From positions 313,581 to 377,580 of the forward strand of contig BCKL01000005.1 in assembly GCA_001600635.1 (NCBI GenBank): a DNA stretch of 64,000 nt. Reading direction: 5' to 3'. The notes under the pieces are model-generated. The model did no database searches, was not told where the DNA came from, and saw only the letters and a list, made by a program, of their open reading frames with translations. Within the stretch, counting starts at the first letter, position 1, and the number at the start of each line of letters is the position of its first letter. Source of the DNA: Leucosporidium creatinivorum (taxonomy: Eukaryota > Basidiomycota > Microbotryomycetes > Leucosporidiales > Leucosporidiaceae). This document shows positions 34,901 to 46,537 of this stretch, one piece after another. The position numbers and the translations under genes are program-made.

Positions 34901-37900
34901 CTCGGCGAGTGGGCATGCTCGCGCTTGTCGTGCTCGGTGTCGGATAGCGAGCGGGGGTTCGTGTGGTCTATCGTAGACGCAGAGTCAGCTCGACGCTCAG
35001 GACCATCTCGAACGTAGCGAAAAGGCGAAGCGTACCGTGTCCGATGAGGGCGGCGTGGGTCGACTGGTGGTGGTGAAGTTGAGCTTGGTGCTTCTTGTGC
35101 TTCTCCTGCGCCACCTGCAGCCGCTCTTGAGCAGCTTGGTGCTCCTGTGAACCATCGCCGTGGGCGGTGCGGACTCGCTCTGCTTCTTGCTCGGCCTTCT
35201 CGACGCGACTGGCTGACACCTTCTCGCGCTCGTGGTGATGGTCGTGCAGATGTTGAGCGGCAGCATGGACTGTAGCAGAGGCGACGAAGGGGAGAGGAAG
35301 GGCACGAAGGTTAGCGAGCAGCCCGAGCCGTATCTTGAACCTCGCAAGCTAAGCGAAACATCAACTCACGCTTCGCCTGATGAGCAGCTCGCTCCTGATC
35401 CGACATCTTGCTCGAATCCGCTCCATGCAGCTCCGCGAACGAGTGCTCGGCTTGACGATGCGAGTGTCGGTGGTGGGCTCGGTCGAGTCGAGCTTGCGCC
35501 GCCCGATGTTCGTCGGTACCTTCCTTCGTGGACTTGAGATGCGCCTCCGCAGTGTGAATCTCATTCTGCGAATGCTCGACCTTCTCGTGCAAATGCTCGC
35601 GATGAGCTTCCCGAGCAGCGGTGACTATTGAACAGCGTGGGTCAGCTCCGTAAGGTCGAGTCGGTCGGCATCAGAAAGAACTGCTCACCCTTCTGCTGAT
35701 GTGCTTCGAGCTCCTGGCGGTCCATCCCGCTCGTGTCCATCGCCTCGAGGTCTGCGAGGTTGAAGATGAGCGTTCCTGGTCGCGCCGACGACTCGAGGAT
35801 TTCGCACGTACGAGCAATCTTTTGACGATGATGGTGCCCGCGAGTCGGGTGCTCTGTAGGAATGACAGGGCGTCAGCGAAAGCCTGCGCCGAGACAAAGG
35901 TGAGCTTACCGTGGTGGTGCGCCTGCTCGGCGGCGTGGGCCTCGTGAAGATCTGACGGGAAGCGTGTGAGCTAACCATCGAGTCGGAGAGGAAGCAAGCT
36001 TCCGCACCTCGAAGTGCTCGAGTGTGCTCGTAAGAGCCAACTGGATGCAGACGAACGCGAGCTTCGGCCTCTGCAAACGTGAGGAAGATCAGCAGCAGTC
36101 GCGGCGAACAGATCGCACACCGAGCTCACCGTGTCGCTTCGACTGAAGGTGATCAGCGTGCTTGGTCCGAAGGTCCTTCTCGGCATGTTTGAGACGAGCT
36201 TGGGCATCGGCGCTGGTCGGATCATCGGCGTGGTCCTGCTTGGCGCGGTCGAGCTCGAGCTGAGCATGCTCGACCTGATCCGAGTGTGACATGGCGACCC
36301 GAGCCTTGGCCTCATGCACTGTGATTCGAACGAAAGAGGAAGTCAGCCCAGTTGTCGTCTTGGTTGTCCGCTCGGTCCACTCACCAGCCTTCTCGTGAGC
36401 GACTCGCTGCTGAGGTGTAAGCTTGGAGACGTCGACGGCGCTCAGAGTTGCAAGGTGCTCCTTCGCATCTCGGTGCTCGTCGTCGTGTCCCTGCCGAGCC
36501 GCGTCGAGAGGGTGAGGGGCTGCAGTAAGAGGCGGATCAGCGCCGGCAGAGGATGAAAGAAAGCGCCTGAGGCCGTACATGCATGTTGGCGAAGCTCTCG
36601 CTCCTTCTGAGAGGCAGCATGGCGCTCATCTTTCGTCTTTTCGAGGTGCTTCTCGGCGCTGGCAATCGCATGAGGGTTTCCGCTCTTCTTGGCGTCCTCC
36701 AACTTCTTCTCGGCGTCCTGAACCTTGTTCTCGGCGTCCTTGTGCTTCTCAATAGCGTCGGCGTGCGCTGATGGGAGCGAGCGGGAAGGTAAGCGCATGC
36801 TCGAGTCGGCGCAGCCGTCGAGCTCACCATCGTCGTGAGCGGTCTGACCAGCGGGATCGAAGGCGCTCTTGTCGTGAGGGTCGTCGCGGTGGAGGTCCTT
36901 CTCGTGAGACTCGTCGGGGTGTCCGCTGGCTCCGACGGGGACGAAAGCGGGGTGAGGAACTGCGAAAGCCGAGAAGGTTCAGCGAGCGCGGCGGTCGGGC
37001 GAAGCGACAGAGCGTACCTTGACCATGCTCCCTCGCCTCTGCGTCCCGAAGGTCTTGCTCTGCATCCGCCACGGCGTCTTTGGCCTCGAGAACGGCTTCT
37101 TGGGCTTCCGGAAGCTCGTGCTTAGCGGCGTCTTTGGCTCGGCGGGAATGACGAGGGCGGCTCTGAAGCTTAGCGAGGTGAGCTTCGCACTCCTGCAGAT
37201 GATGATGCGCTTGTGCGAGAGCTTCTCGAGCTTGTGCGACGGTGAGCTCTGGAGAACGGGGGAAGTCAGCGGGGATCAAGGGGCCGTTCGACATCGCCGA
37301 GAACTTGCCGTGATGCTCGTGATGGTCATGATGCGCTCGAGCTTCCTCCTCATCGTCCGAAAGTCCTCGATGGTGCGCATGCTCGTCGTGAAGGCCGTAC
37401 TTGAGGAGGTCTGCCAGCTCAAGATCAGTCAGGGCAAGCGCGGCGAAGGTCGATTGCGCTCACATTGCTCGTACTCGGCTTGAGGAAGTCCTAGCTCGGC
37501 AGCAGTGGGGATGGGCTCTGTAGGATACATACGTTGAGATTGCTGTTATAGCCCGGCGAGCGTAGAAAGACAGCTCACCCAGCTCGAGATCGAGTTCCTC
37601 CTGCAGCTTGCGGAGACGGCGCAGGGACTCGAAGACCTTGGGAACCGACCTTTTGGTCGGGTGACGCTGATGAGCATGTAGCGCTTTCGTGTACGCCTTC
37701 TCTGCGCGCTCGCACTCCTTGTAAGCTGTGGGAGAGCGACTCGCGCGTCAACTTTCAACGTCGAAGCGACCGCGAACGGGTCAAGGGCACTTACCTTGAT
37801 CCTCCTCGTCGTGCTGCTCGTGATGAGCAAATGCAGCGGCTCCATACGGCTCCTCGTAGGTATCGTACGGCTCATCGTACTCGTTGCCGGCGGATCGCTG

Positions 37901-40900
37901 CTCGCGAGGCTCGTCGTCTGCGGGGACGCGCGGTCAGCTTCGAGGCTCTGGATTTTGCAGAAGAGACCACATACAGTCCTGTCCGAAGTTGTCCGGCGTG
38001 TCGCGATAGTCGTCTCGGTAGGCTAGTAGCGTGAAGAGAGCGGGAAAGGTCAGCGACGCGTCGACGTCGCGTCCAAGATGCGAGAGACTGAAGACGTACC
38101 CGAGTCCCCTCCCCCTCCGCCCGTTCCTCCCCACGAGTCGTCAACCTGACTTCCTCCTCCACCGCCGCCGCCTCCTCCTCCCCAGTCGCTGTCTCCTCCA
38201 TCGCCGTAACTATCGCCGCCTCCCGCATACGGGTCGGCGGCGGGCGTCGCTCCTCCTCCCATATCCATGTCGGACCCTCTGCCACCTCCAAGACTCGAGT
38301 CGACAGGATCTTGATAGCTCGCATCGGTAGCAGGGGCGTCCGAGGCGCTGGTGTCGTTAGCTGGGAAGGGAAAGCGGCCCTCAGCTCAGCCTTCGCCGAG
38401 AGACGCTCAAGAAGCAACGCACCGAGAGGATCGTTGGCTTGAGCAGAAGAGCCTGCGTCCTGATAGTCGTCTGCTGGCGGTGATGGCTCGGTGTAGCTGT
38501 CGGCCGGTGCGGGATTCGTTGTTGCAGAGTCGTCCGCCGGATCATTCGTCGCCGAAGAAGCTTGAGGCCGAGCGACGGCGTCTTGCTGATAGTCGCTCTG
38601 TTCATCAAAGTGAACCGAATCGTCAACGGTGGCTCTGTGGCCATGCGAGGCCTGCTGTCGAGCTCACATCATCGCCGACAGGCTGATCCGAGTCGACTCC
38701 CTGGGAGCTCCGAGCGGCAGGCTGGTAAGCGGCGCCGTCGGTGTCTTGGGCGGGTACATCGGTAGATGTGTTTGGTTGTAGGTCTTCTGTGAGAGTTGCG
38801 GCCCGGTATATGAGCTTGCTACGGTCGGAGAGAGAACGAGAAGGGACGAACGATCCGAGTCCTGGTAGTCCTCGTTGCCGGCTAACGGAGCAGAAGGAGC
38901 CGCCGTCGACTGGTATGGGTCTGCAGCAGTGTTGTATCAGTTGGAGTCACCGAGAGACCGTAAGCTGAGGAGTCACCTTGGCTTGTCGGCGCGCCTCGTT
39001 GCTCGTCTTGATCCGAGTCCGAGTGCACTGAGAACGAGGCGAGCAGGTGAGCAAAGAGAGGAAGGTGAGACTACTCGATGCAGCGTGCTCACCTCCGACG
39101 TCGTCCTGCGCGTCCTGGTAGCTACTCTGCGCTCGGTCGTCGGGCGTCGGCCGAGTGGCAGCTTGAGGCGCATCTGCGTTGTCCTGATCTTGTGCCGAGT
39201 ACTGGTCGTCTCGATCTTGATCCTGATACGAGTCCAAAGCGGCAGCCTTGGGGTTGGAGGTCGACTGTTGCTGGTCTTGCTCGTCGTCGGAGTAAGAAGC
39301 GGCCGGCGCCGAGACGTCGTTGCCAGCTTTGCGAAGTAAGAGACGTCAGCGGGAGGCGAAGCATCTGAATGAAGAAGAAAGGGACGGACCTGCTCGAGAA
39401 TCGTCTTGATCCGCATGCGAGTCGCTTGCAGCGTACGCCGCGCCGCCGACAACAGCTCCTCCCGCTAGGGCTCCTCCTCCCACCGCCGCTGCCGTCCCGT
39501 ATCGACTCTTCTTATCACCCTTCGAGTCAACTTGATCGTAGTCGTCGTCTCTGCCTGACGAGCGACGCCCATCTCGGTCGACATCTGCCCCGAAGTCGTC
39601 GTCGGCGCGCCCGTTTCGATCTTGCGCATCGCGACGAGCCGAAGTAGCAGCGAGTCTCCCATCATCTCCAACATCCGAATCAATGTCCGCACGATCGTCG
39701 TAGTCGGTATCCGAGTAGGAGGAGGCGGGAGGAGCTTTGCGGTCGCCTCGCTGAGCGTCGACGTCGGACCGCTCGTCGGAGTCGACTTGAGGAGCGGACT
39801 GGTCCTTCGAGTTGGCCGCGTTGTAATCGAGACCTTGCCGATCCACGTCGTCGTCGTCGTTAGGAACGGCAGATGGACGAGGGCCTCGAGCGTAGCGAGG
39901 GCGAGCTTCAAGAGCGGATGCTGAACCGCCGGCGTCGACGTCCGAGTCCGAGTCGTAGGGTTGGTCGTCGTCCACGGATTTGTTGCGAGACGTGGGTTGA
40001 AACGAGTCTGTGTTCAACGAGGCGTCAGCTCAGGTCTCGTAGTCTCAGCAAGCGAATCGCAGCGAACCTCGGCGACTGTCCCTGCTCCTTCCTCCTTCAT
40101 CCTCCACATCAGGCTCATCTCCCGAATCGTACCGATCTCCGTCTGCATCTTGGCGGTATCCTGAGTTTCGAGAGTCCCTTCCATCCCTCCGCGCCGAGTC
40201 GTCGCTGGTAAACGCGCCTGCAGCCCGAGAGGTTGGGGGAGGACCATCGTCGACGTCGCCGAGTGCGCTATCCGAGTCGCTGTCAGCCGCAGGAGCGGAG
40301 TACGAGCTCTTCGGGGGCGCTTGGCGACCGCTTGAAGGCGCTTGGGCGGCGTTGTTGTCGTCCACACTCCCGTCGCTGTCGGACGCTGGTCGCCGAGGGT
40401 CGTCTTGAGGCGAGGGAGCGGATCCTCGTTGGTCGTATGAGGGCTGATCTCGATCGTCGTTCCTTGCTGCCGACGCTGAGGTAGGCTCGAATCGCCGCTG
40501 GTCGTCGCCGCTGTCCGAGTAGGCTGAGTCCGCCGGCGAGTTGGCAGCGGCGGGAGGAGGAGTTGGGGACCTCGATTCTCGCGCTGTCCATGGGTAGTAA
40601 GACTGTTGCTGATCCTGTGAAGAGGTAGCGTAGTCGTCTCGATCGGTGTAGCCTCCCTGAGATCCGTACTCCTGCTTCCGCGCCGAAAGAGCGACGTTCG
40701 AGTCCTCGTCGAGGCCCTGTAGCGAGGAACTGGGCTGCTGTCGGTAGCTCGAAGAGGACGAAGGAGCGGGTACAAAGTGCTGCTGGTCGACCGAGTCCCT
40801 TGGATCGGCTGGACCGTCACTGCCCGAGTCCGAATCGGCAGGCGGCGTGGGATAGTCGGCGCTCGAGGGAGGGTAGCGAGCGGAGGAGGCGGCTGGTTGG

Positions 40901-43314
40901 AAGGGAGAGTTGGGGTCGGAGGGTTGGGAAGTGGTAGGATAGTCGCTGGACTGCTGCGAAGCGTCGCGAGGTGCAGGCGAGTAAGGCGCTGGCGCCGAGC
41001 CGAGATCGCTGTCCGAATCCGAAGCGGGCGGGTCGCTGTAGTCGCTGTCGGCTGCTCCTGCTTGACGAGGAGCGAAGGCGTCTTGCTGGGACCGCTGAAG
41101 ATCGGCGTACGATGATGTAGGCGACGCAGCGTAGGACATGGGAGGGGCAGCCGAGGGAAGCTCGTCGCTCGAGGACGAGTAGCCCTGCGCTTGCGGGACG
41201 AAGGCGTTGGAGGAAGAGGTAGGTGTGTAGGACGAGGCTGGTGAGCTGGAGCTAGTCGGAGCCTGCGTTTGAGGAGCTGCAGAGTACCCTGTAGAGGAGG
41301 CCAAGTGGTCAGCAAGCGTTTCGCCGCTTCGCTCGGCTCCAACTAATCGCACCTTGCTGCATCGATGGGGCGTACGCCATTTGAGGATCGGGCTGAGGAG
41401 CGAGCGAGGGTAATGTGCTCGATGCCTGACTCTGCTGCTGCGGCACGAACTGCTGCTGCATCGGCGAAGACTGCTCGTCTGAGGAATATTGAGGTTCGGC
41501 GACGCCTTGAGGCTGCTGGTAGCCGGCGACGGGGTCGAACGGCGCAGCTTGAGATACGGCAGGAGCTCCGAAGTATTGCTGGCCGTCACTCGGGCGACTT
41601 CGTCGAGCGTAACGAGGCTGCGAAGGTGCAGAGCCTGCAGAGCCTGCAGAGCCTGCAGAAGAAGCGAGTCAGCAAGACCGAACGAGGAGAAGGAAGCATC
41701 TTCGCTTACCCTGCTGGTACTGGTTCGGCATTGGCTGCATCGTCTGCGCTCCATATCTCGCCGCTCCCTGCGCCTCCTCATCCGACGAGTACTGATTCGA
41801 CTGAGGACCAGAAGGCGCCGGCGTCGGTTGCCGTCCTCCAGCCGAGCTGCCGACTTGCGAGCCTGCTGGCGAGTACTGCTGCCTGGGCGGGAGCGCTTGA
41901 GGGATGGTGTACATCGCTGCCGAGCTCGCTTGGGGAAGGAAGGCGGAAGCGGGTGGCGAGGAGGGTGAAGCGGGAGGCGATTGAAGAGGGTACGTCGCCG
42001 AAGCGGGAGGGAAAGAGGGGGCTTGCTGCTGAGGGACGAATGGCGGAGGGCTCTGGGGATAAGGTGTAGACTGAGTGATCGGAGAAGCGTATCCAGCCGC
42101 GGTAGGTCCGTAGCTGTTGTGCTGCAAAGACTGCGAAGGTGGCTGAGGGGGTGCGCCGAAGGACCGAGGCGGAGGTGCGAAAGCAGCGGGCTGCTGCTGA
42201 GGCGAGACGTAAGGAGAAGAGGATGGGAGAGGCGTAGTCGAAGGTCGAGAGATGGCGAAGGGGCTGATGGAGGCGGGAGGAGGAGGGGCGAGGCTGGGAG
42301 CGTATCGCGCCGACTGCCACTGCGAGGGTGGGGAGCTGATGGGGCTGAAGGCTTCTCCAGGACGCTGGGACGGGTACACTTGAGGCTGAATGTACCTCGT
42401 GTTCTGAGCCGCTCCGTATGCGAATGGAGGAGGGCGAGCAGGCGCCATCGCCGAAGCTGGGCGAGCGATGGGCGCGCTCGGTACAGCTTGATCCCGAGCT
42501 TGCGGTAAAGCCGAGTTCTGCTGAGGGTTGGGCCATCCCCTTTGGCTCTGTCGGCTAGAGCTCGTTGGAGCGGGAGGAGCTGGAGGAGCCGGGTGCTCCG
42601 CCTGCCATCGACGATTGATGGACTGCTCCTCGGCGGTGCTGAGTTCGGTTCGTCGAGGCTGGCGAGGGGCGGATGGCTGCCGAGACGCGTACTGCTGCGG
42701 CTTAGTCTGAGGAGCCTGGCTCGAGTTGGAGGCCGTGCGAGATGGCTGAGGCTCGAAAGCTTGAGGAGGGGCGGCGTTGCTGTCCGATTCGCCTGCGAAA
42801 GAGAGTTCGGTCAGCCCTCCTTGCTTCCCTCGGGCACCATAAGACTACAAAGCATACCTCCAGACTCGAACGCCGAATCTGTAGGCGAGGGAGGCTGATC
42901 TTTGGACTGCAGAGCTAGTTTTAACCGCCGAGCGAGGTCAGCTCCTGCCCCGAGCTCTTCACACCTATCGGAGAGCTCACCGAATCTACCAGCATCAGAC
43001 TCGTAGCCTTCATCTTTGGTGACAGCCTCCAGTCGAGGCTCATCTCCCCTTCCAGTCGCCTCCGCTTCCTTACGTCGCTCCTTCCTCCTACGCTCCCTCT
43101 TCTCCAGCTTCTCCTCTGCTCTGCTCCATTTCTCGGCGAGAGTATGAGGATTCAGATCTCGGATATGGTGATGGTGGTGATGGTGGTGACCCAGGTCGAG
43201 TTGGCGAGTAACTGGCTGTGCGCTGCTGCGAGGTCGACGGTTGGAGCGAGAGGCGGAGGAGGAAGAGATGGGCGAGAAGCGAGTGTCCTCCTCGCTGCTA
43301 CTGTTGGTAGCCAT
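31918..43314 (-). CDS. Giant low-complexity protein: disordered N-terminal half, His-rich coiled-coil repeat C-terminal half
   Basis: From ATG at 43314 (MATNSSSEEDTRFSPISS) to TAG at 31918 (ending KKTRVRSRSRR) the minus strand is an unbroken chain of exons separated by introns of about 50-80 nt with the local CTGAC branch pattern. I estimate 30 or more exons and around 3,000 residues; not every junction was phased. The N-terminal part has an eight-His run (43165-43195) and a charged helix (KWSRAEEKLEKRERRRKER). About 2,000 residues rich in Ser, Pro, Gln and Asp follow. Near 39430-39500 there is a glycine-zipper-like segment (TAAAVGGGALAGGAVVGGAA). From about 37.7 to 31.9 kb it is Ala/Glu/Lys/His-rich coiled coil with a repeated motif such as GADSSKMSDQERAAHQAKR. 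No catalytic domain was recognised. A structural scaffold or linker role is an inference from composition. Two adjacent genes cannot be fully excluded, though no gap was found. Confidence 0.65.
33887..34410 (-). repeat. Internal duplication, copy 1
   Basis: Matches 34984-35507 at a constant offset of 1,097 bases over about 524 bases, with only one clear mismatch near the left edge plus an undetermined base N at 33965. It spans coding exons and the introns between them. Similarity continues at a lower level for about 40 bases beyond. Confidence 0.9.
34984..35507 (-). repeat. Internal duplication, copy 2
   Basis: Partner of 33887-34410. It encodes the same His-rich helix (VSASRVEKAEQEAERVRTA..., EKHKKHQAQLHHHQSTHAAL) and one copy of the GADSSKM motif. 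Where copy 1 has N, this copy has G. Confidence 0.9.
41629..41658 (-). repeat. Nine-base tandem repeat carrying alternative splice acceptors
   Basis: On the minus strand an intron ends in three tandem units of GCTCTGCAG. Each unit contains CAG and each step is nine bases, so every unit is an in-frame alternative acceptor that would add or drop Ala-Gly-Ser. Confidence 0.6.
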
Positions 43315-43770
43315 GTTGTGCTCTGGTAGGGTCGGCTCAAGTCAGCTGCGTCTTCGAAGCCCCGCATCGTCCCTCGAGCAGAGCGCAAGAGCGGAAAGAG
43401 ACCAACCTGGTGCGCCGAGCGCGCTTCTTCAAGAGAGCTTGTCGGCTTCTGTAGGCTGTTGAGGTGGCGATGCAGTCTCTGCACGAAACTCGAGAGGAAA
43501 CTCGGCGCTTGAAATCAACCTCCACGGACGTGCGCCGCCTTCAACTGGCTCCTCTTTAGGCCCGAGCGCGGTGGGGGAAGGGGAAGGGACGAGCTGATAG
43601 ACTACAGAGCGCGAGCAGAGGTGAGTTCAAGCTGCTAGAATGAATCATATGCTCTCGTGGAAGCGCCGAAACTCGACTGGACTTGCTCAAAGCAGCGCCG
43701 AGCTGGCAGTTCACCTGCTGCTTTCCCGCTTCTCCTATCGCCTCTCGTCTTCCGCCTCCAACAGCTCGTG
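43315..43770. promoter_or_regulatory. Divergent promoter region with probable 5' UTR intron of the giant gene
   Basis: On the minus strand a gttggt donor near 43407, a CTGAC branch site near 43345 and CCAG at about 43328-43331 form a typical intron just upstream of the giant gene's ATG. The exon before it is out of frame with the start, so it is probably untranslated. The right part is the leader of an F-box gene copy. Confidence 0.4.
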
Positions 43771-44581
43771 ATGGAAGCAGAATTCTCCAACATAGCTATT
43801 AGCTCGACATACGCCCGCCCTCAGCAAGCCTACCGACTCGCCCGCCGCTGCTCCTACTCCTACAGAGACGCTCATTCGCATCCTCGAGCTCGCTTTGGAG
43901 GACCAAGTCGACTCCTTCGAGCGGCAAAGATGAAGTGGCGCCTCGAAAAGGTCAGCTGGCAGTGGTGGACTGCTGCAGGAGAGCAGAGGAACCTCTCGAG
44001 GAGAAGGGAGAAGGGAGAGGTGGAGGGGCTGGTCAGGGCTCTCAGCGCTAACGGCAGCGGTGCAGAGGTGCGGAGCTTGTCGCTGTCGCATGGGTTGATG
44101 GATGGAGCCGCTGCAGGTGCTACGCGTCAGGGGAACGGGGCACAATCTCCCTCCGGCCGCCTCACTTCATGATTCATCTACTCGCCTTGCTTCAAGAGCT
44201 TATACTTTGGCGCACGGGCCACACGGAGCGTACCGAGAGCTTACTGTTGCTCTTCTTGAGACCCTGGACACCCCTCCACCCTCGCTGGGGCGCTTCCAGG
44301 TCGACCTGAGCCTATTCAGCTGGACCGAGGACGGCGAGAGGAGGAGAGCCGAGGTTGAGGAGAAGGCCAAGCTGCTGGCATTTGGCTCGTCTAGTGGCGG
44401 CGGCATCGGTGGTGAGTGTTCCCTTGCTCCTCGCTCTCTATCCTCCTTCGAAGCCTTGCGCTGACCATCTCTCGGACTAGCAGGGCAGCTCGGCGGAAGG
44501 GGAGCAGCTCGCCGTTCAATGGAGAAGCTTATTGAGGGTAGTCCATCCTGTAAAAGCAGCTGCTACTTCCTCTCGAGGTGA
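43771..44581 (+). pseudogene. F-box protein copy 1A, frame-shifted and internally deleted
   Basis: Begins MEAEFSNIAISSTYARPQQ, as in the other cluster members, but the F-box segment that should read PTETLIRILELALED is one frame out. An extra base within 43828-43849 and a lost base near 43925-43935 flank it, after which KVSWQW is back in frame. Near 44113 sequence equivalent to 57625-58245 of copy 1B is missing, joining the middle of the protein to the leucine-rich end. A stop follows the junction (near 44169). The last exon, at about 44484, still has good splice sites. Probably non-functional. Confidence 0.75.
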
Positions 44582-44880
44582 AGGAGCCCGGAGTCGACTT
44601 TGATTGTCACTCTTCTCAGCGAACAGCCAAGTTCAACGCCGAAAGTTGCGCTCCATCTGCTCTCGGACTCGATGTCTCTCAGGCCGAGTGCCAATTATCT
44701 CTACAATCTCCAATAAATCTTCTCCCATGCTACCCCTCACGCCCACCGCTGGCGAAGCTCCTCCTCCGAAACGCCGGTGCGCCGAGCCTGCCTCGAGCTG
44801 AGGTTGGGGACGTGTCGGTGCTGGAGCTCATGCTCATTTGGAGGAGGGGGTGATATCTGGCGATGTAAGAGGGTTTAGCT

Positions 44881-45944
44881 TTAAGTCGAAGTCCCGACGG
44901 AAGTAGAACCGCTCACATGCCACGGCTTCGGCGGCGGCGGCAGTCTCGCCTCCTTGTTGGCAGTCACCTCTCGGACATACTGCAGAGAAGGAACAGACGA
45001 AGTCAGCACCCCATAGCTACAACGCACCGCCAAGCGCGATGCTCACCACTTCATACTCTCGGCAGCACAGCACCACTCGGGCTCGGTCGAAGAAGTTGAG
45101 CTTGTCCCAGTCCTTGTGGCCCAGCCATACAGCCACTGAAGTATGCCGAGGATCACGTTCACAGAACCTCGCCATCCGAAGTGCGACATACTCGACGTAG
45201 GAGGGCAGGACGGATTCTAGCAAGGAGGGTCAGGTTGAGCTCCGCCTGTCGACTCGGGGCGCTCAGCGGCGGCGGTACTCACCACAAAATCGATGCACCA
45301 TGAGCTACAGGATTGTATGAATATCAGTGAGGGCCCCCCGGTAAAGTGTATAGGTCGTCGCACCTCAATGAAGGGACGCTGTCGAAACCACCAGGTGTGA
45401 TCGTGCAACTTGTCATCGCTTTCCTCCACAAGACCGTGATACAGTGACTTCCAGTGCTTCTGGCTTGTACTCCATACAGCAAGCTGAGCGTCGCTCTGCG
45501 TGATCGCAGCCCTGTTCACCCCGAGGAGGTCAGCTTGAACTGGCTCGGCGTTCAGTTGCGCTCGGTGGAGTTTGAGCGCTCAGGCGAGGCAACTCACTTT
45601 GCAAGGTAGACCACATCTAAAAAATGTTTGTGGTACTCCGATGAGAGTTCAGTGAGAGGTGGGCGGAAGAAAGATGCTGCCCCGGTGAACAGCTCGCAAA
45701 ACTCTCGGCGGGCCTCGATTGCCGCTTTGTACTCCATCCGAAGCTGCGCGAGGAGTTCTGTAGGGCGCTGTCGCCCTCCCCCAGAGTACTCTGGAGACAG
45801 AAGTGGCTTCATGTACATCTTCAGAGTCTCCCCAGCCAAATGGTCGACAACGGGCTGAAGTCGCTTCGGAGTCATCGTCTGCCGTAACCTCAAGAGAGCA
45901 GCGTACTCCACGGCACCGAATTGAAGAGGCGGAAGAGTACTCAT
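44881..45944 (-). CDS. Gene X, copy A (unknown family)
   Basis: Five exons (45944-45598, 45511-45364, 45304-45283, 45216-45047, 44979-44881) total 786 nt, 261 residues, in phase. It begins MSTLPPLQFGAVEYAALLRL and ends KPWHVSGSTSVGTST. No domain was recognised. The protein has no signal peptide or membrane span, is rich in Trp, Arg and Tyr, and contains SYVEYVALRMARF and WLGHKDWDKLNFFDRARVVL. Exon 3 is only 22 nt and is conserved in copy B. Two acceptors are TAG. It is divergent from F-box copy 2A across a 593-base promoter that is nearly identical in the other arm. The function is unknown. Confidence 0.85.
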
Positions 45945-46537
45945 TTTGAAGGAAAGGGGAACGGGAAGAGGCAGAAGGAGGAGCAGGATCACAGGCGAGG
46001 ACAGTCTCACAACTTCGCCGAGGGGGAGACGTTCAGCGCTCCGCTGGGTTTCAAGTCTTCGCGGAGCGCACCAGCGATTGTTGAGATCAATATTCGAGTG
46101 CTCTTTCCGTCCTGCTCGCATCGCTTCGACCTGATTCTCTCTCTCTGACGAAGCTCGGCGATGATGAGACGAGGTAGAAGGGTCGAGGCGAGATGCAATG
46201 CGCGGGCGGCTGACGAGTGGCTCACGTTACAAATAGTTCACTGATCCTACTTTGTTCATTCTGCACCACAGACACAGCTCGCCACGGAGGCGCGGAGAAT
46301 GAAGGAAAAGGCTGGAAAGATCAGAGCTCGGCGAAGGGCTTTTTAGAGGCATCGAGCAGCTATGCTACTGCAGTGGAGGCCCAGAACCGAGCAGAATGAA
46401 TCTCAAGGACTCCCAACAACGTAACGACTCGCCTGCACCTGTCCAGCCCTCTTGACCCCTCGCCTCATCTCGCGCCTTCCGTCTCTTGCCCTCCCGCCCT
46501 CACCTCGCTTCTCGTCACTCACCTCCGACAGCTCGCA
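45945..46537. promoter_or_regulatory. Divergent promoter between gene X-A and F-box 2A
   Basis: 593 bases with no coding region recognised. The stretch 46265-46473 is almost identical to the reverse complement of 55245-55453, including a run of about 70 identical bases. This marks it as a conserved regulatory block or a site of recent gene conversion. Confidence 0.6.

Noticed and set aside
40014-41342. Long second open frame in the giant gene region
   Set aside because: An alternate frame of a low-complexity exon; the frame kept here is continuous with neighbouring exons through proper splice sites.
31918-43314. Reading the giant gene as a cell-surface proteophosphoglycan, a label often attached to such sequences in related yeasts
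   Set aside because: That name rests on low complexity only; no signal peptide or anchor is seen.
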